NCBI GenBank assembly: GCA_035633755.1
Contig: DASQEH010000010.1
Coordinates: 1-20,649 of the forward strand
Source: DASQEH01 sp035633755
Lineage (GTDB): Bacteria > Actinomycetota > Actinomycetes > Propionibacteriales > Nocardioidaceae
Direction: 5' to 3'
Length of the DNA: 20,649 bases
Part shown: one piece after another, positions 15,190 to 20,649 of the stretch
How positions within the stretch are numbered: the stretch's first letter is position 1
Layout: every line of letters starts with the position of its first letter
Notes under the pieces: model-generated
Seen by the model: only the letters and a program-made list of their open reading frames with translations
The model's database searches: none
Told to the model about the DNA's origin: nothing
Made by a program: the position numbers and the translations under genes

Positions 15190-15508
15190 CTACCAGGGAG
15201 TTCGATCGCGGCTACCAGGATGTGGGACTTCGGTTGATGCTTGACGTTCTGCCTTCGCGTCATGCTTGACGGTGCCTCGGTGCTGTATTCCGCCGGTCAA
15301 GGCAACGATCTCGGTCAGCTTCGCCGATGGACTCCAGGAGCACGCCGAACGCACCCGAGCAGCAGCCTGTTCCTGTTCCTCGATACCGGGATGCTGCTCG
15401 CCGGCGCGTTGATCGCCTGCGCTGCGCTGTCAGCCCCCGAAGTTATGCACGGCGGGTGAGCCAAGCAGAACTGACGCAGTATGGCGGCGCGCCGTTTACC
15501 GTTCTTGA
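15190..15508. other. Non-coding stretch 3' of the tRNA with short direct repeats
   Basis: I see no convincing gene here. CTACCAGG occurs at 15190-15197 and 15212-15219, and ATGCTTGACG at 15237-15246 and 15262-15271. An open frame at 15241-15459 has one hydrophobic run but no ribosome site and no recognisable family, so I do not call it. The place, directly after a tRNA, is a common integration site, but no integrase or second copy of the tRNA end is visible. Confidence 0.5.
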
Positions 15509-15883
15509 GTGAGTACGGTTTACGACACGCCAGGCGTTGTGCGGGACACATCGCTGCTGCCGCGATCCGAACGCCTGCCGCTGTTGCTCGAGCGGATGTC
15601 TCACGGCGACCGAGACGCCTTCGGCAGCTTCTACGACGCAACGGCCCGCGTGGTGTACGGGATGGCATTGAAGGTTTTCATCGAACCGGACCGAGCGCAC
15701 GCCGTCACCCGACTGGTGTACGTCACCGCGTGGACACTCGCACCGACCTATTCCGCATCACGCGCAACGCCGACGGACTGGCTCATGTCCATCGTCGGCG
15801 AAGCATTTGGCGCGAGCATGAAGGTAGGTTCGTGCTGCTCAAGTCGACCTTCACACGCCTGCGTCACATTTCAACAGTTGTGA
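15509..15883 (+). pseudogene. Truncated ECF sigma factor relic (region 2 only)
   Basis: The 124-residue frame starts at GTG 15509. Residues 22-95 follow sigma-70 region 2 of SigK-like ECF factors: LLERMSHGDRDAFGSFYD, then VYGMALKVFIEP and a TAWTLAPTYSASRATPTDWLMSIV segment matching the usual W-RxAxxYDPxRGSALAWLxxIA pattern. The core-binding stretch normally reading TQEVFxxxW is TRLVYVTAW, and the HRRAVDRVR helix is replaced by unrelated residues. Region 4, which reads the -35 element, is absent in all three frames downstream. It is therefore a degraded copy rather than a working sigma factor; a short regulator that only binds RNA polymerase is less likely. No anti-sigma gene is nearby. Confidence 0.55.
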
Positions 15884-16060
15884 TCTGCTCGCCGGTTCTG
15901 CGAGCCGTTCGATGCATCTCGTGGGCGGGCTAGTCCAACTGTCCGGCTCTGTTGATCGACTCCGATCGAGAGTAATAGTGGCGAGCAGACCGGCATGACG
16001 GACGCCTTTCTCGGTGGTTGCCATCGGTGCGAATCCGGTGCCAGGCTGGATGGAACCGAA

Positions 16061-16066
16061 GGGAGG
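16061..16066 (+). promoter_or_regulatory. Ribosome binding site of the small zinc-ribbon gene
   Basis: GGGAGG lies 8 bases before the ATG at 16075. It picks this start over an in-frame one at 16018 that would add 19 residues unlike the rest. Confidence 0.6.
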
Positions 16067-16074
16067 CGAGGCGA

Positions 16075-16239
16075 ATGGGAAAGCGACTTCGCTGCCGACT
16101 GGGTAGACACGAGTGGGTGCAACAGCGAACCGAAGACAATCAGCCTTACCGCGCGTGTCTCCACTGCGGCGTTGAGGATGTCCGAGGTGAGGGTCGGACC
16201 GGCGGTCTACCCGAGGCCGGAGGAGGCGGGCTCGGTTGA
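16075..16239 (+). CDS. Small zinc-ribbon-like protein (54 residues)
   Basis: The short protein has the pattern Cys7-x4-His12 in RCRLGRHEW and Cys28-x2-Cys31 in YRACLHCG, suggesting one zinc ion held by Cys-His-Cys-Cys. Short proteins with the same RCxLGRHxW...CxxCG layout are found in actinobacteria and their phages and have no assigned function. After residue 37 the chain is Gly-rich and probably disordered. A good GGGAGG precedes the ATG. The gene stands alone in an otherwise poorly coding stretch behind the tRNA, so it may be a remnant of a mobile element. The fold is inferred from spacing alone. Confidence 0.6.
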   Translation: MGKRLRCRLGRHEWVQQRTEDNQPYRACLHCGVEDVRGEGRTGGLPEAGGGGLG

Positions 16240-16566
16240 GCACTCGGACCCCGGTTGCGGCGCCGCGTGATACGCGCGGTCAGCGGATCTGGTCCAACCC
16301 CCTCCGGCCCTAGCGCATGATGTGCTGGATGACAGTCGCGAGACACGAGGTGACGGAGCCGATCCACAGCACCCTGAGACACAATTCCTGGTCGTTCATG
16401 CCCTTGGCCTCGCTTTCCCTTGCTTCAAACTTTTATTACTGTATACCAGTAGACTTACTTGAGTTCGCGTAGGCGGCCGTGCGGTTGGAAACCTCAACTG
16501 TCTCCCTCCGAGCGTGTGCGACCGGCTCGGTGACGACCCGATCCATATGGCTAACGTGGCGGCGAC
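16240..16566. other. Intergenic stretch upstream of the TSUP gene
   Basis: No gene is supported here. The first part is GC-rich without clear coding. From about 16425 to 16460 the base composition drops sharply and holds a dyad (16437-16451). A minus-strand open frame at 16396-16584 has no family resemblance or ribosome site and is rejected. Confidence 0.5.
16437..16451. promoter_or_regulatory. TACTG-N5-CAGTA dyad, candidate operator
   Basis: TACTGTATACCAGTA has perfect 5-bp arms around TATAC, in an AT-rich patch about 115 bases upstream of the TSUP gene. TATACC at 16442-16447 could be a -10 element with TTGCTT (16420-16425) as a poor -35 at 16-base spacing. The site would then overlap the promoter, as many repressor sites do. 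Confidence 0.35.
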
Positions 16567-17361
16567 ATGGGTGACTGGCAGCATCTACTCGGCTTCGTCG
16601 CCGGAGTGCTCGTTTCCGTTGTCACCGCACCGGTCGGGATCTCCGGAGCAGTGTTCCTGCTCCCAGTCCAGCTCGATGTACTGAAGGTGCCGAACCCACA
16701 GGTCACGCCGACAAACCTCCTCTATAACGTCGTGTCGGTGCCTGGGGCGCTGACGCGGTATCGCCGTCAACGACAGTTGGCCGGTCCGCTTACCCGCGCG
16801 TTGCTCGTCGGCACGCTGCCGGGCGTGGTTGTGGGGGCCCTGGTCCGCGTCTACCTGGTGCCTGGCGCTGACCTCTTCCGGCTCCTCGCGGCTGCGCTGC
16901 TGTTACCCATCGGTCTCTTCATCCTTGTGCGACGGAACAGACCGGTAGGCGGCGCTGACAGCGGTGTTCCTCAGCATCGATGGCTCTTGGGTAGTCGGCT
17001 CACCGCACTCGCCCTCGCGACTGGTGTCGTGGGTGGTGTCTACGGCATCGGAGGCGGCTCCATACTGGGGCCGATCCTGGTAGGCGCTGGCTACCCACTC
17101 GTGTCTGTGGCACCCGCAGCCCTGGCCAGCACCTTCCTCACCTCGGTCGTCGGAGCGGTCGCGTACGCCGTCATCGCCTTGTCAGCCGAGGGAAACATCG
17201 CGCCTGACTGGACGCTCGGCATCGCCTGCGGACTGGGAGGATTGGTCGGCGGCTACCTAGGCGCTCGCTTGCAGCCTCACCTGCCGGAGCACGCCTTGAG
17301 GGTCCTGCTGGGTGGACTGGCCGTCGGCTTGGCTGTCACGTACATCGCGCAGACCGTATAG
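16567..17361 (+). CDS. TSUP (TauE/SafE) family membrane transporter
   Basis: The 264-residue protein has about eight hydrophobic helices in two halves, the layout of the TSUP family (formerly DUF81) that exports sulfite, sulfonates or related anions. The N-terminal half has GISGAVFLLPVQLDVLKVPNPQVTPTN and the C-terminal half repeats the idea with GGVYGIGGGSILGPILV, the diagnostic GIGGGxxxxP stretch. The substrate cannot be read from the sequence. The ATG at 16567 lacks a clear ribosome site, and no better in-frame start lies upstream. A sulfotransferase gene lies 1.5 kb downstream, but they are not in one operon, so a shared sulfur role is only a guess. Confidence 0.88.
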   Translation: MGDWQHLLGFVAGVLVSVVTAPVGISGAVFLLPVQLDVLKVPNPQVTPTNLLYNVVSVPGALTRYRRQRQLAGPLTRALLVGTLPGVVVGALVRVYLVPGADLFRLLAAALLLPIGLFILVRRNRPVGGADSGVPQHRWLLGSRLTALALATGVVGGVYGIGGGSILGPILVGAGYPLVSVAPAALASTFLTSVVGAVAYAVIALSAEGNIAPDWTLGIACGLGGLVGGYLGARLQPHLPEHALRVLLGGLAVGLAVTYIAQTV

Positions 17362-17461
17362 CTGAGCACGTAGCCTCGGTGCTGCACGGCGGTACCCCGC
17401 AGGTGTGCCGTGAGCGCCTACCAGGCACGTGGCCTCGCCCATGGTGGCGTCACAGAACGAC

Positions 17462-17491
17462 TTGGCACGCTATGGGGATTATGCGTAGTCT
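17462..17491 (+). promoter_or_regulatory. Promoter TTGGCA-N18-TAGTCT of the secreted Ig-like gene
   Basis: TTGGCA (17462-17467) matches the -35 consensus at 5 of 6 positions, and TAGTCT (17486-17491) is a TANNNT -10 after an 18-base spacer. The start ATG at 17499 follows 7 bases after the -10, so the mRNA is probably leaderless. This decides the start over ATGs at 17472 and 17481, which would lie within the promoter. Confidence 0.55.
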
Positions 17492-17498
17492 CGGATTC

Positions 17499-17966
17499 AT
17501 GGGGAAAGGACGCTTGGCTCTTTGCGTGCTCGCCAGCTTCGCCAGCCTCATCGTGCCCACTGCGGCCGCCAGCGGTGAGTCGCCGAACGCAGCAAAGCCT
17601 TCTTCCATCGTTGAGGCGACGACTTACCGGGTCCGTGTGAGATGCGACGTGCCCAGGTCGCAGCCAGAACGCCAACTCGCTCCCAACCACTGCATGAACT
17701 ATCTCCCCGACGGCACCCAGACGTACACGGCACGTGTCCGCAACGGCCGCGGCAAGCCGGTCGCGGGGGTATGGGTGCGGTGGACGGACTCCGACCGAGG
17801 GGACGCCAACTTCCGGCTTCGACAGAATCCCTGCCGGACGGGCCCCCGGGGCTTCTGCTCCGCCGAGTTCGACGACGACCGGCCGCGGGCCGGGGAGAAG
17901 GTCACCGTCAAAGCCACCGTGCGTGGGGCGTCCGCACGGGGATTCCTGACGTTCCGCCGCAGATAG
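17499..17966 (+). CDS. Small secreted protein with one Ig-like (Big-1-like) domain
   Basis: The 155-residue protein begins with a signal peptide: Lys3 and Arg5, then the hydrophobic LALCVLASFASLIVPTAAA and a probable cut near residue 25. The mature part is a single beta-sandwich resembling bacterial Ig-like Big-1 domains: TYTARVRNGRGKPVAGVWVRW, a loop, then GFCSAEFDDD and GEKVTVKATVRG. Four Cys remain after cleavage (49, 65, 112 and 120) and could form two disulfides in the envelope. There is no sortase signal, lipobox or membrane anchor. The function is unknown; such domains serve as adhesive or spacer modules. The start follows the leaderless promoter; ATGs at 17472 and 17481 would lengthen the N-terminus by 9 or 6 residues. 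Confidence 0.8.
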   Translation: MGKGRLALCVLASFASLIVPTAAASGESPNAAKPSSIVEATTYRVRVRCDVPRSQPERQLAPNHCMNYLPDGTQTYTARVRNGRGKPVAGVWVRWTDSDRGDANFRLRQNPCRTGPRGFCSAEFDDDRPRAGEKVTVKATVRGASARGFLTFRRR

Positions 17967-18292
17967 CCCAGAGCGGGGGCAGCCCCCGGTGGAGGCCCAA
18001 GGGGGGCGGGCCTACACACCGGGGACCGGGTATGGGGTGCCTCCCCTGAGGACACCTTCCCGTCGGCCGAACGCAACACCGGCCGTACTCCTCCAGTGTG
18101 CACCGGCTCGACCAGTTGGGCTACGCCGGATCCGTTACCGGTCGCACACGCTGAGCAGTCGACCCACCCTGGAGCCACCCCACCGAGGGCGCAGTCGACC
18201 TTGAAGCGTCCGATCGCGTGCTGGCGAGAGTTGGCGTGAGGTCGGTAGCGAGCGGGTCGGGACCGTCGTCCGGGCTGATGGAGCGCGGTGCC
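17967..18292. other. Intergenic stretch between two convergent secreted-protein genes
   Basis: No gene is supported. The first 90 bases hold three successive hairpins. The rest contains a 10-base direct repeat GCAGTCGACC at 18155-18164 and 18191-18200, and a minus-strand segment that mimics a tRNA D arm near 18105-18130 without the other arms. Confidence 0.5.
17974..18056. terminator. Cluster of three GC-rich hairpins, probable terminator
   Basis: Hairpin 1 is CGGGGGC (17974-17980) with GCCCCCG (17982-17988), realistically a 5-bp stem with a small loop. Hairpin 2 is AGGCCC (17993-17998) with GGGCCT (18008-18013). Hairpin 3 is GGTGCCTC (18036-18043) with GAGG-A-CACC (18048-18056), carrying one bulged A. 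No T-tract follows, as is common for actinobacterial terminators. It lies 7 bases after the Ig-like gene and could also stop transcription from the convergent lamin-tail gene. Confidence 0.5.
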
Positions 18293-18769
18293 TCAGCAGT
18301 CCCGCCGGCCATCCCCTTCGCCCCACCTGCAGACGTCGACAACACCGCCCGCCCGCGTGCGGAGGATAGCTGCGTCACCCCGGTTGTCCCAGACGTAGAA
18401 GTCGTTGCCCCAGTAGCGATGACCGGGGCTGATCTTGAAGTTGCCGGTGTGCACAGTGACTGAGCGCCCGGGCCGCAGCACGGTGGGGCGGAATCGGTAG
18501 ACATAGGACTGCCGATCCCACAACGTCCAGTCGGTCAACGACCGTGCCTTTCGCGTCCCGTTCGTGATGACCACGACTTCCTTGTTGACATGCTTGTTGT
18601 CGCCGGTGTCCGGGCCTGCCGGGTTGTAGCGGACGAAGTCGATGTGCACCGACCTGCGGGCGGCGGAGGCAACGGGGGACGTAGCAGAGGCAACGAGGGA
18701 CGCATCGGCCGGCACCGCAAAGGCTGCCACGATGCCACTGAGTACGGCCAATGCGAGGAAACGGAACAT
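18293..18769 (-). CDS. Small secreted lamin-tail-domain protein
   Basis: The 158-residue protein has a signal peptide (FRFLALAVLSGIVAAFAVPADA) followed by a linker and a lamin-tail (LTD) domain at about residues 40-150. The LTD pattern is clear: VHIDFVRYNPAGPDTG, then EVVVITNGT, LTDWTLWDRQ, SVTVHTGN, HRYWGNDFYVWDN and VVDVCRW. In bacteria this Ig-fold domain is secreted and often joined to nucleases or other enzymes. Here it stands alone, so a binding or structural role is likely, but the partner is unknown. The last residue of the chain is Cys158, which with Cys147 could form a terminal disulfide. It converges on the Ig-like gene across the hairpin cluster. Confidence 0.88.
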   Translation of the reverse strand: MFRFLALAVLSGIVAAFAVPADASLVASATSPVASAARRSVHIDFVRYNPAGPDTGDNKHVNKEVVVITNGTRKARSLTDWTLWDRQSYVYRFRPTVLRPGRSVTVHTGNFKISPGHRYWGNDFYVWDNRGDAAILRTRAGGVVDVCRWGEGDGRRDC

Positions 18770-18894
18770 GCTCCAACCCCCAGGGAAGTCAACGCTGGCG
18801 CACCCCTAGCGGCACACCCGGCACCTTGCCGCGTGGCAACCTAACCCGTGACTAGCTCGGCCGCATCAGCGGGGGCAACCCGGCATCTGTGCCG

Positions 18895-19950
18895 TCAGGG
18901 GGATGACTCCGCCCTCGCCTTCGAGCGCCCCTTGGGTGGCTTCGGCGGCTCTTCGGGCGTCCGTCTGCGCCCCCGAGCAGCGGCAATGCTGGACTGCGCG
19001 ATGGCCTCTGACTCCGCATACAAATCGGCGTAGGCAGACCGAACCTCGTCGAGCCGCGAGTGCGTCTCAGCGACGTCCCCCTCGGGGTCGGCCAGCTTGT
19101 CGAGGGCTTGCCAGCTCTCGTCGGCAATCTCGCGAAGCCGCGGCGGCGCCTGGACGTCTAGCCATGTCGTGTGAACTCGGCGCAGGCTCGGATCGATGAA
19201 GTCATGGACTGCGCGCACGTCGTGATCCGTCGCCGACTTGACCGCCGTGAGGTTGAATCGCTCTGCGATCCGGAACAGCGGGATGGTCCAATCCGTCAGC
19301 ATGTCGTCGTAGCGCACAAAGGCCCTGGCCGAGCCGCGGGTCGAAAGCTCCGTGGACAACATCACGTTGACCCAGGCCGCAACGGCATGCACGTCACCGA
19401 AACGAGGCTTGTAGTGCGTGGCTTTGCTTCCAACCACCTCGGTCACCGGACGCAGCATGGTGACGAACGCAGCGGCGGCTCCCGACCGCAGCGCGGCGGC
19501 CCTCCACAGACCGACGAACCACCCGAGTCTCGGATCCTTGATGACGAGCTCATCACCACCCTCGACGAACTGCTGCTCCAGCCAGGTGTGCACACGCCTC
19601 TGCAGCGGCTGGGCGCTGGAGATCCGGCCAGCATCGGGCCACGCCGACGGCCGCGCGTCGGAGTTCATCACGTTGGCCCGCCTGAGCAGCGACTTGTGCA
19701 GGTCGACCACCCAGCGCGGTTCCCCGAAGCCCTTGGGGTTGTTCTTGTTGGCGCCGACCTCGGGCTGAGGAACGTGCAGGCCCAGCCTCTGCAACGTGCC
19801 ACTCATCGTGCTGGTGCCGCTGCGTCCGGAGCCGACGACGAGCACCATGCGGCGAGGGGGGAGCTCGATCCCACCGGCGATAACACCGGGACCGGCGGCG
19901 GGAGCCGGCTCAGGCCCCTCGACGAGCTGGCCGTCGGTGTTGCTGGACAT
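18895..19950 (-). CDS. Sulfotransferase-family protein
   Basis: The 351-residue protein resembles PAPS-dependent sulfotransferases of actinobacteria. The 5'-phosphosulfate loop is VVGSGRSGTSTMSGTL, starting at residue 38, and the 3'-phosphate region is TMLRPVTEVVGSK at about 164-176. KDPRLGWFVGLW at about 137-148 is a typical intermediate motif. After about residue 290 the chain is helical and charged, and it ends in a basic Pro/Lys tail. The acceptor (glycan, lipid or small molecule) is unknown. The ATG at 19950 lacks a good ribosome site but has TAGGCT six bases upstream (19957-19962), suggesting a leaderless message. No PAPS-synthesis genes are in the window. Confidence 0.88.
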   Translation of the reverse strand: MSSNTDGQLVEGPEPAPAAGPGVIAGGIELPPRRMVLVVGSGRSGTSTMSGTLQRLGLHVPQPEVGANKNNPKGFGEPRWVVDLHKSLLRRANVMNSDARPSAWPDAGRISSAQPLQRRVHTWLEQQFVEGGDELVIKDPRLGWFVGLWRAAALRSGAAAAFVTMLRPVTEVVGSKATHYKPRFGDVHAVAAWVNVMLSTELSTRGSARAFVRYDDMLTDWTIPLFRIAERFNLTAVKSATDHDVRAVHDFIDPSLRRVHTTWLDVQAPPRLREIADESWQALDKLADPEGDVAETHSRLDEVRSAYADLYAESEAIAQSSIAAARGRRRTPEEPPKPPKGRSKARAESSP

Positions 19951-19956
19951 GACGTC

Positions 19957-19962
19957 AGCCTA
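19957..19962 (-). promoter_or_regulatory. Candidate -10 element of the sulfotransferase gene
   Basis: On the minus strand TAGGCT stands 6 bases before the ATG at 19950 and no ribosome site is visible, so transcription probably starts at the start codon. No clear -35 is seen. Confidence 0.35.
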
Positions 19963-20101
19963 GGACAGCGCAACCGACTCGGGTGCCACGGAGGTTCCGG
20001 GAACCGACCCCGACGTCTGTGGGTCAGTCGTCCCGGCGAACGGAGCTGGCGTCGCCGCAGGTCACCGCGGAGTCCCCACGGCAGGCTGCAACCATGGACT
20101 G

Positions 20102-20512
20102 GTGGACGTCGAGGTCGCCGCCGCCCGAGTCGTGGGGCGACTACCTTTCCCGGCGGCCGGCGCCCTGGTGTCGGCCTGCGTGGACGGGATGGGCGGCTCC
20201 GGCAAGTCGACCCTGGTCGAGGCCGTCGCGCGTCTCGCTCCAGGTGAGCTCACTGTCGTGCATGGCGATGACTTCTACGGGCCCGAAGGAGGCGATTGGC
20301 GATCGTGGACTCCCCAGCAGGGCTACAAGCGCCATTTCGACCATCGAAGACTCGAGGAGCGGCTCCTTCGGCCGCTGCGCTCGGGCCAACCCGCCCAGTT
20401 CCAACGGTACGACTGGACGACCCACTCCCTTGCAGGATGGGTGACGGTTCCGCCCATGGGAGTGGTTCTCGTCGAGGGGGTGTACCTGCTTCGCGCGCGT
20501 CTGCGACGCTAG
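20102..20512 (+). CDS. Truncated uridine-kinase-like P-loop protein
   Basis: The 136-residue frame, starting at GTG 20102, has the core of a uridine/nucleoside kinase. Walker A is GMGGSGKST at 29-37, the substrate motif GDDFYGP lies at 55-61, and the Walker B-like VVLVEGVYLL is near the end. Full-length relatives run to about 200 residues and continue with a lid and further strands. This one stops right after VYLLRARLRR, so it lacks the lid that closes over ATP. No lid sequence is found in the other frames of the remaining 137 bases. It may be a deletion relic or a short stand-alone domain. No ribosome site supports the start, and no better start is visible. Its stop shares CTAG with a possible convergent frame. 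Confidence 0.6.
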   Translation: MDVEVAAARVVGRLPFPAAGALVSACVDGMGGSGKSTLVEAVARLAPGELTVVHGDDFYGPEGGDWRSWTPQQGYKRHFDHRRLEERLLRPLRSGQPAQFQRYDWTTHSLAGWVTVPPMGVVLVEGVYLLRARLRR

Positions 20513-20649
20513 AGGAGCTCGACGACATCGGGGGTATCGAGAACGCGCTCGTGCCCTACTGCGCGAACAGGCCCGGTGAGGCGTACTGCAGCCTCCAGCC
20601 GCGCATCTCGGCTGGAGGGCCCAAGGAAGAGGTGAATGGCTCCTGGCTC
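20509..20649 (-). CDS. Possible C-terminus of a minus-strand gene running off the right edge
   Basis: A minus-strand frame is open from the window end to a TAG at 20511-20509, giving 46 residues that begin AIHLFLGPSSRDARLEAAVR after four edge residues and end in VLDTPDVVELL. Its composition (Ala, Arg, Leu, Val, Gly) is normal for a high-GC protein, but I recognise no family. The plus-strand frame in register is also open to the edge and has the higher third-position GC, so the strand is not certain. The stop overlaps that of the kinase-like gene by a shared CTAG. Confidence 0.4.
   Translation of the reverse strand, partial: EPGAIHLFLGPSSRDARLEAAVRLTGPVRAVGHERVLDTPDVVELL

Noticed and set aside
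15241..15459. Possible 72-residue membrane peptide after the tRNA
   Set aside because: It has one hydrophobic run, but no ribosome site, family resemblance or supporting context.
16396..16584. Minus-strand frame of 62 codons upstream of the TSUP gene
   Set aside because: It overlaps the TSUP start, has no ribosome site and resembles no protein family.
18095..18140. Minus-strand sequence resembling a tRNA D arm (TAGCCCAACTGGTCGAGCC)
   Set aside because: The rest of the cloverleaf is missing: the later GTTCGGCC does not fit a T loop, and no anticodon or acceptor stems pair.
19171..20247. Long plus-strand open frame of about 358 codons opposite the sulfotransferase
   Set aside because: It is Arg/Gly/Pro-rich with no motifs, and the opposite strand encodes a recognisable family; this is a common shadow in high-GC DNA.

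Overview
The window is about 20.6 kb of GC-rich DNA (roughly two thirds G+C) with dense, short-spaced genes, frequent GTG starts and several probably leaderless genes. This points to an actinobacterium. The cluster order fasR (PucR type)-fabD-fabH-acpP-fabF-acyl-CoA carboxylase beta, with DUF3145 and a MoxR/DUF58/VWA cassette nearby, fits the Nocardioidaceae/Propionibacteriales best. That placement is inferred from gene order and protein look, not from a search.

Region 1 (1-6568, plus strand) is a type II fatty-acid synthase operon. It holds the 3' part of a PucR-type regulator (FasR-like), then malonyl-CoA:ACP transacylase (fabD), KASIII (fabH), acyl carrier protein (acpP), KASII (fabF) and a carboxyltransferase subunit that probably makes malonyl-CoA. 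Three things stand out. FabD carries a C-terminal biotinyl/lipoyl-like domain whose modifiable Lys is replaced by Arg. A 19-bp dyad straddles the fasR stop upstream of fabD. Two strong hairpins lie between acpP and fabF.

Region 2 (6606-11123, minus strand) runs convergent to the fab operon. It holds DUF3145-ppk2 (polyphosphate kinase 2) and a tightly coupled moxR-DUF58-VWA cassette, a chaperone-like AAA+ ATPase with two MIDAS partners at or near the membrane.

Region 3 (11244-15189) holds a single-pass membrane protein with what looks like the remnant of a Ser/Thr-kinase N-lobe and a proline-rich tail. Next comes a MNS/STAND-type ATPase preceded by an AT-rich operator with two GTATG-N8-CATAC dyads. 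A GNAT acetyltransferase, a Rossmann NAD(P)-binding protein with a low-complexity insertion and a tRNA with anticodon CAU (probably tRNA-Ile2) follow.

Region 4 (15190-16566) is a poorly coding stretch directly 3' of the tRNA. It contains a truncated ECF sigma-factor relic and a 54-residue zinc-ribbon-like gene, and it looks like a variable site or an old insertion scar.

Region 5 (16567-20649) holds a TSUP-family transporter, two small secreted beta-sandwich proteins that converge on a set of hairpins (Ig-like and lamin-tail), a sulfotransferase-family protein, a truncated uridine-kinase-like gene and a possible partial minus-strand gene at the right edge. No CRISPR array, intact insertion sequence, rRNA or complete phage module is visible. 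The best candidates for undescribed biology are the FabD fusion, the operator-controlled ATPase and the kinase-remnant membrane protein; none of them is a demonstrated new system.
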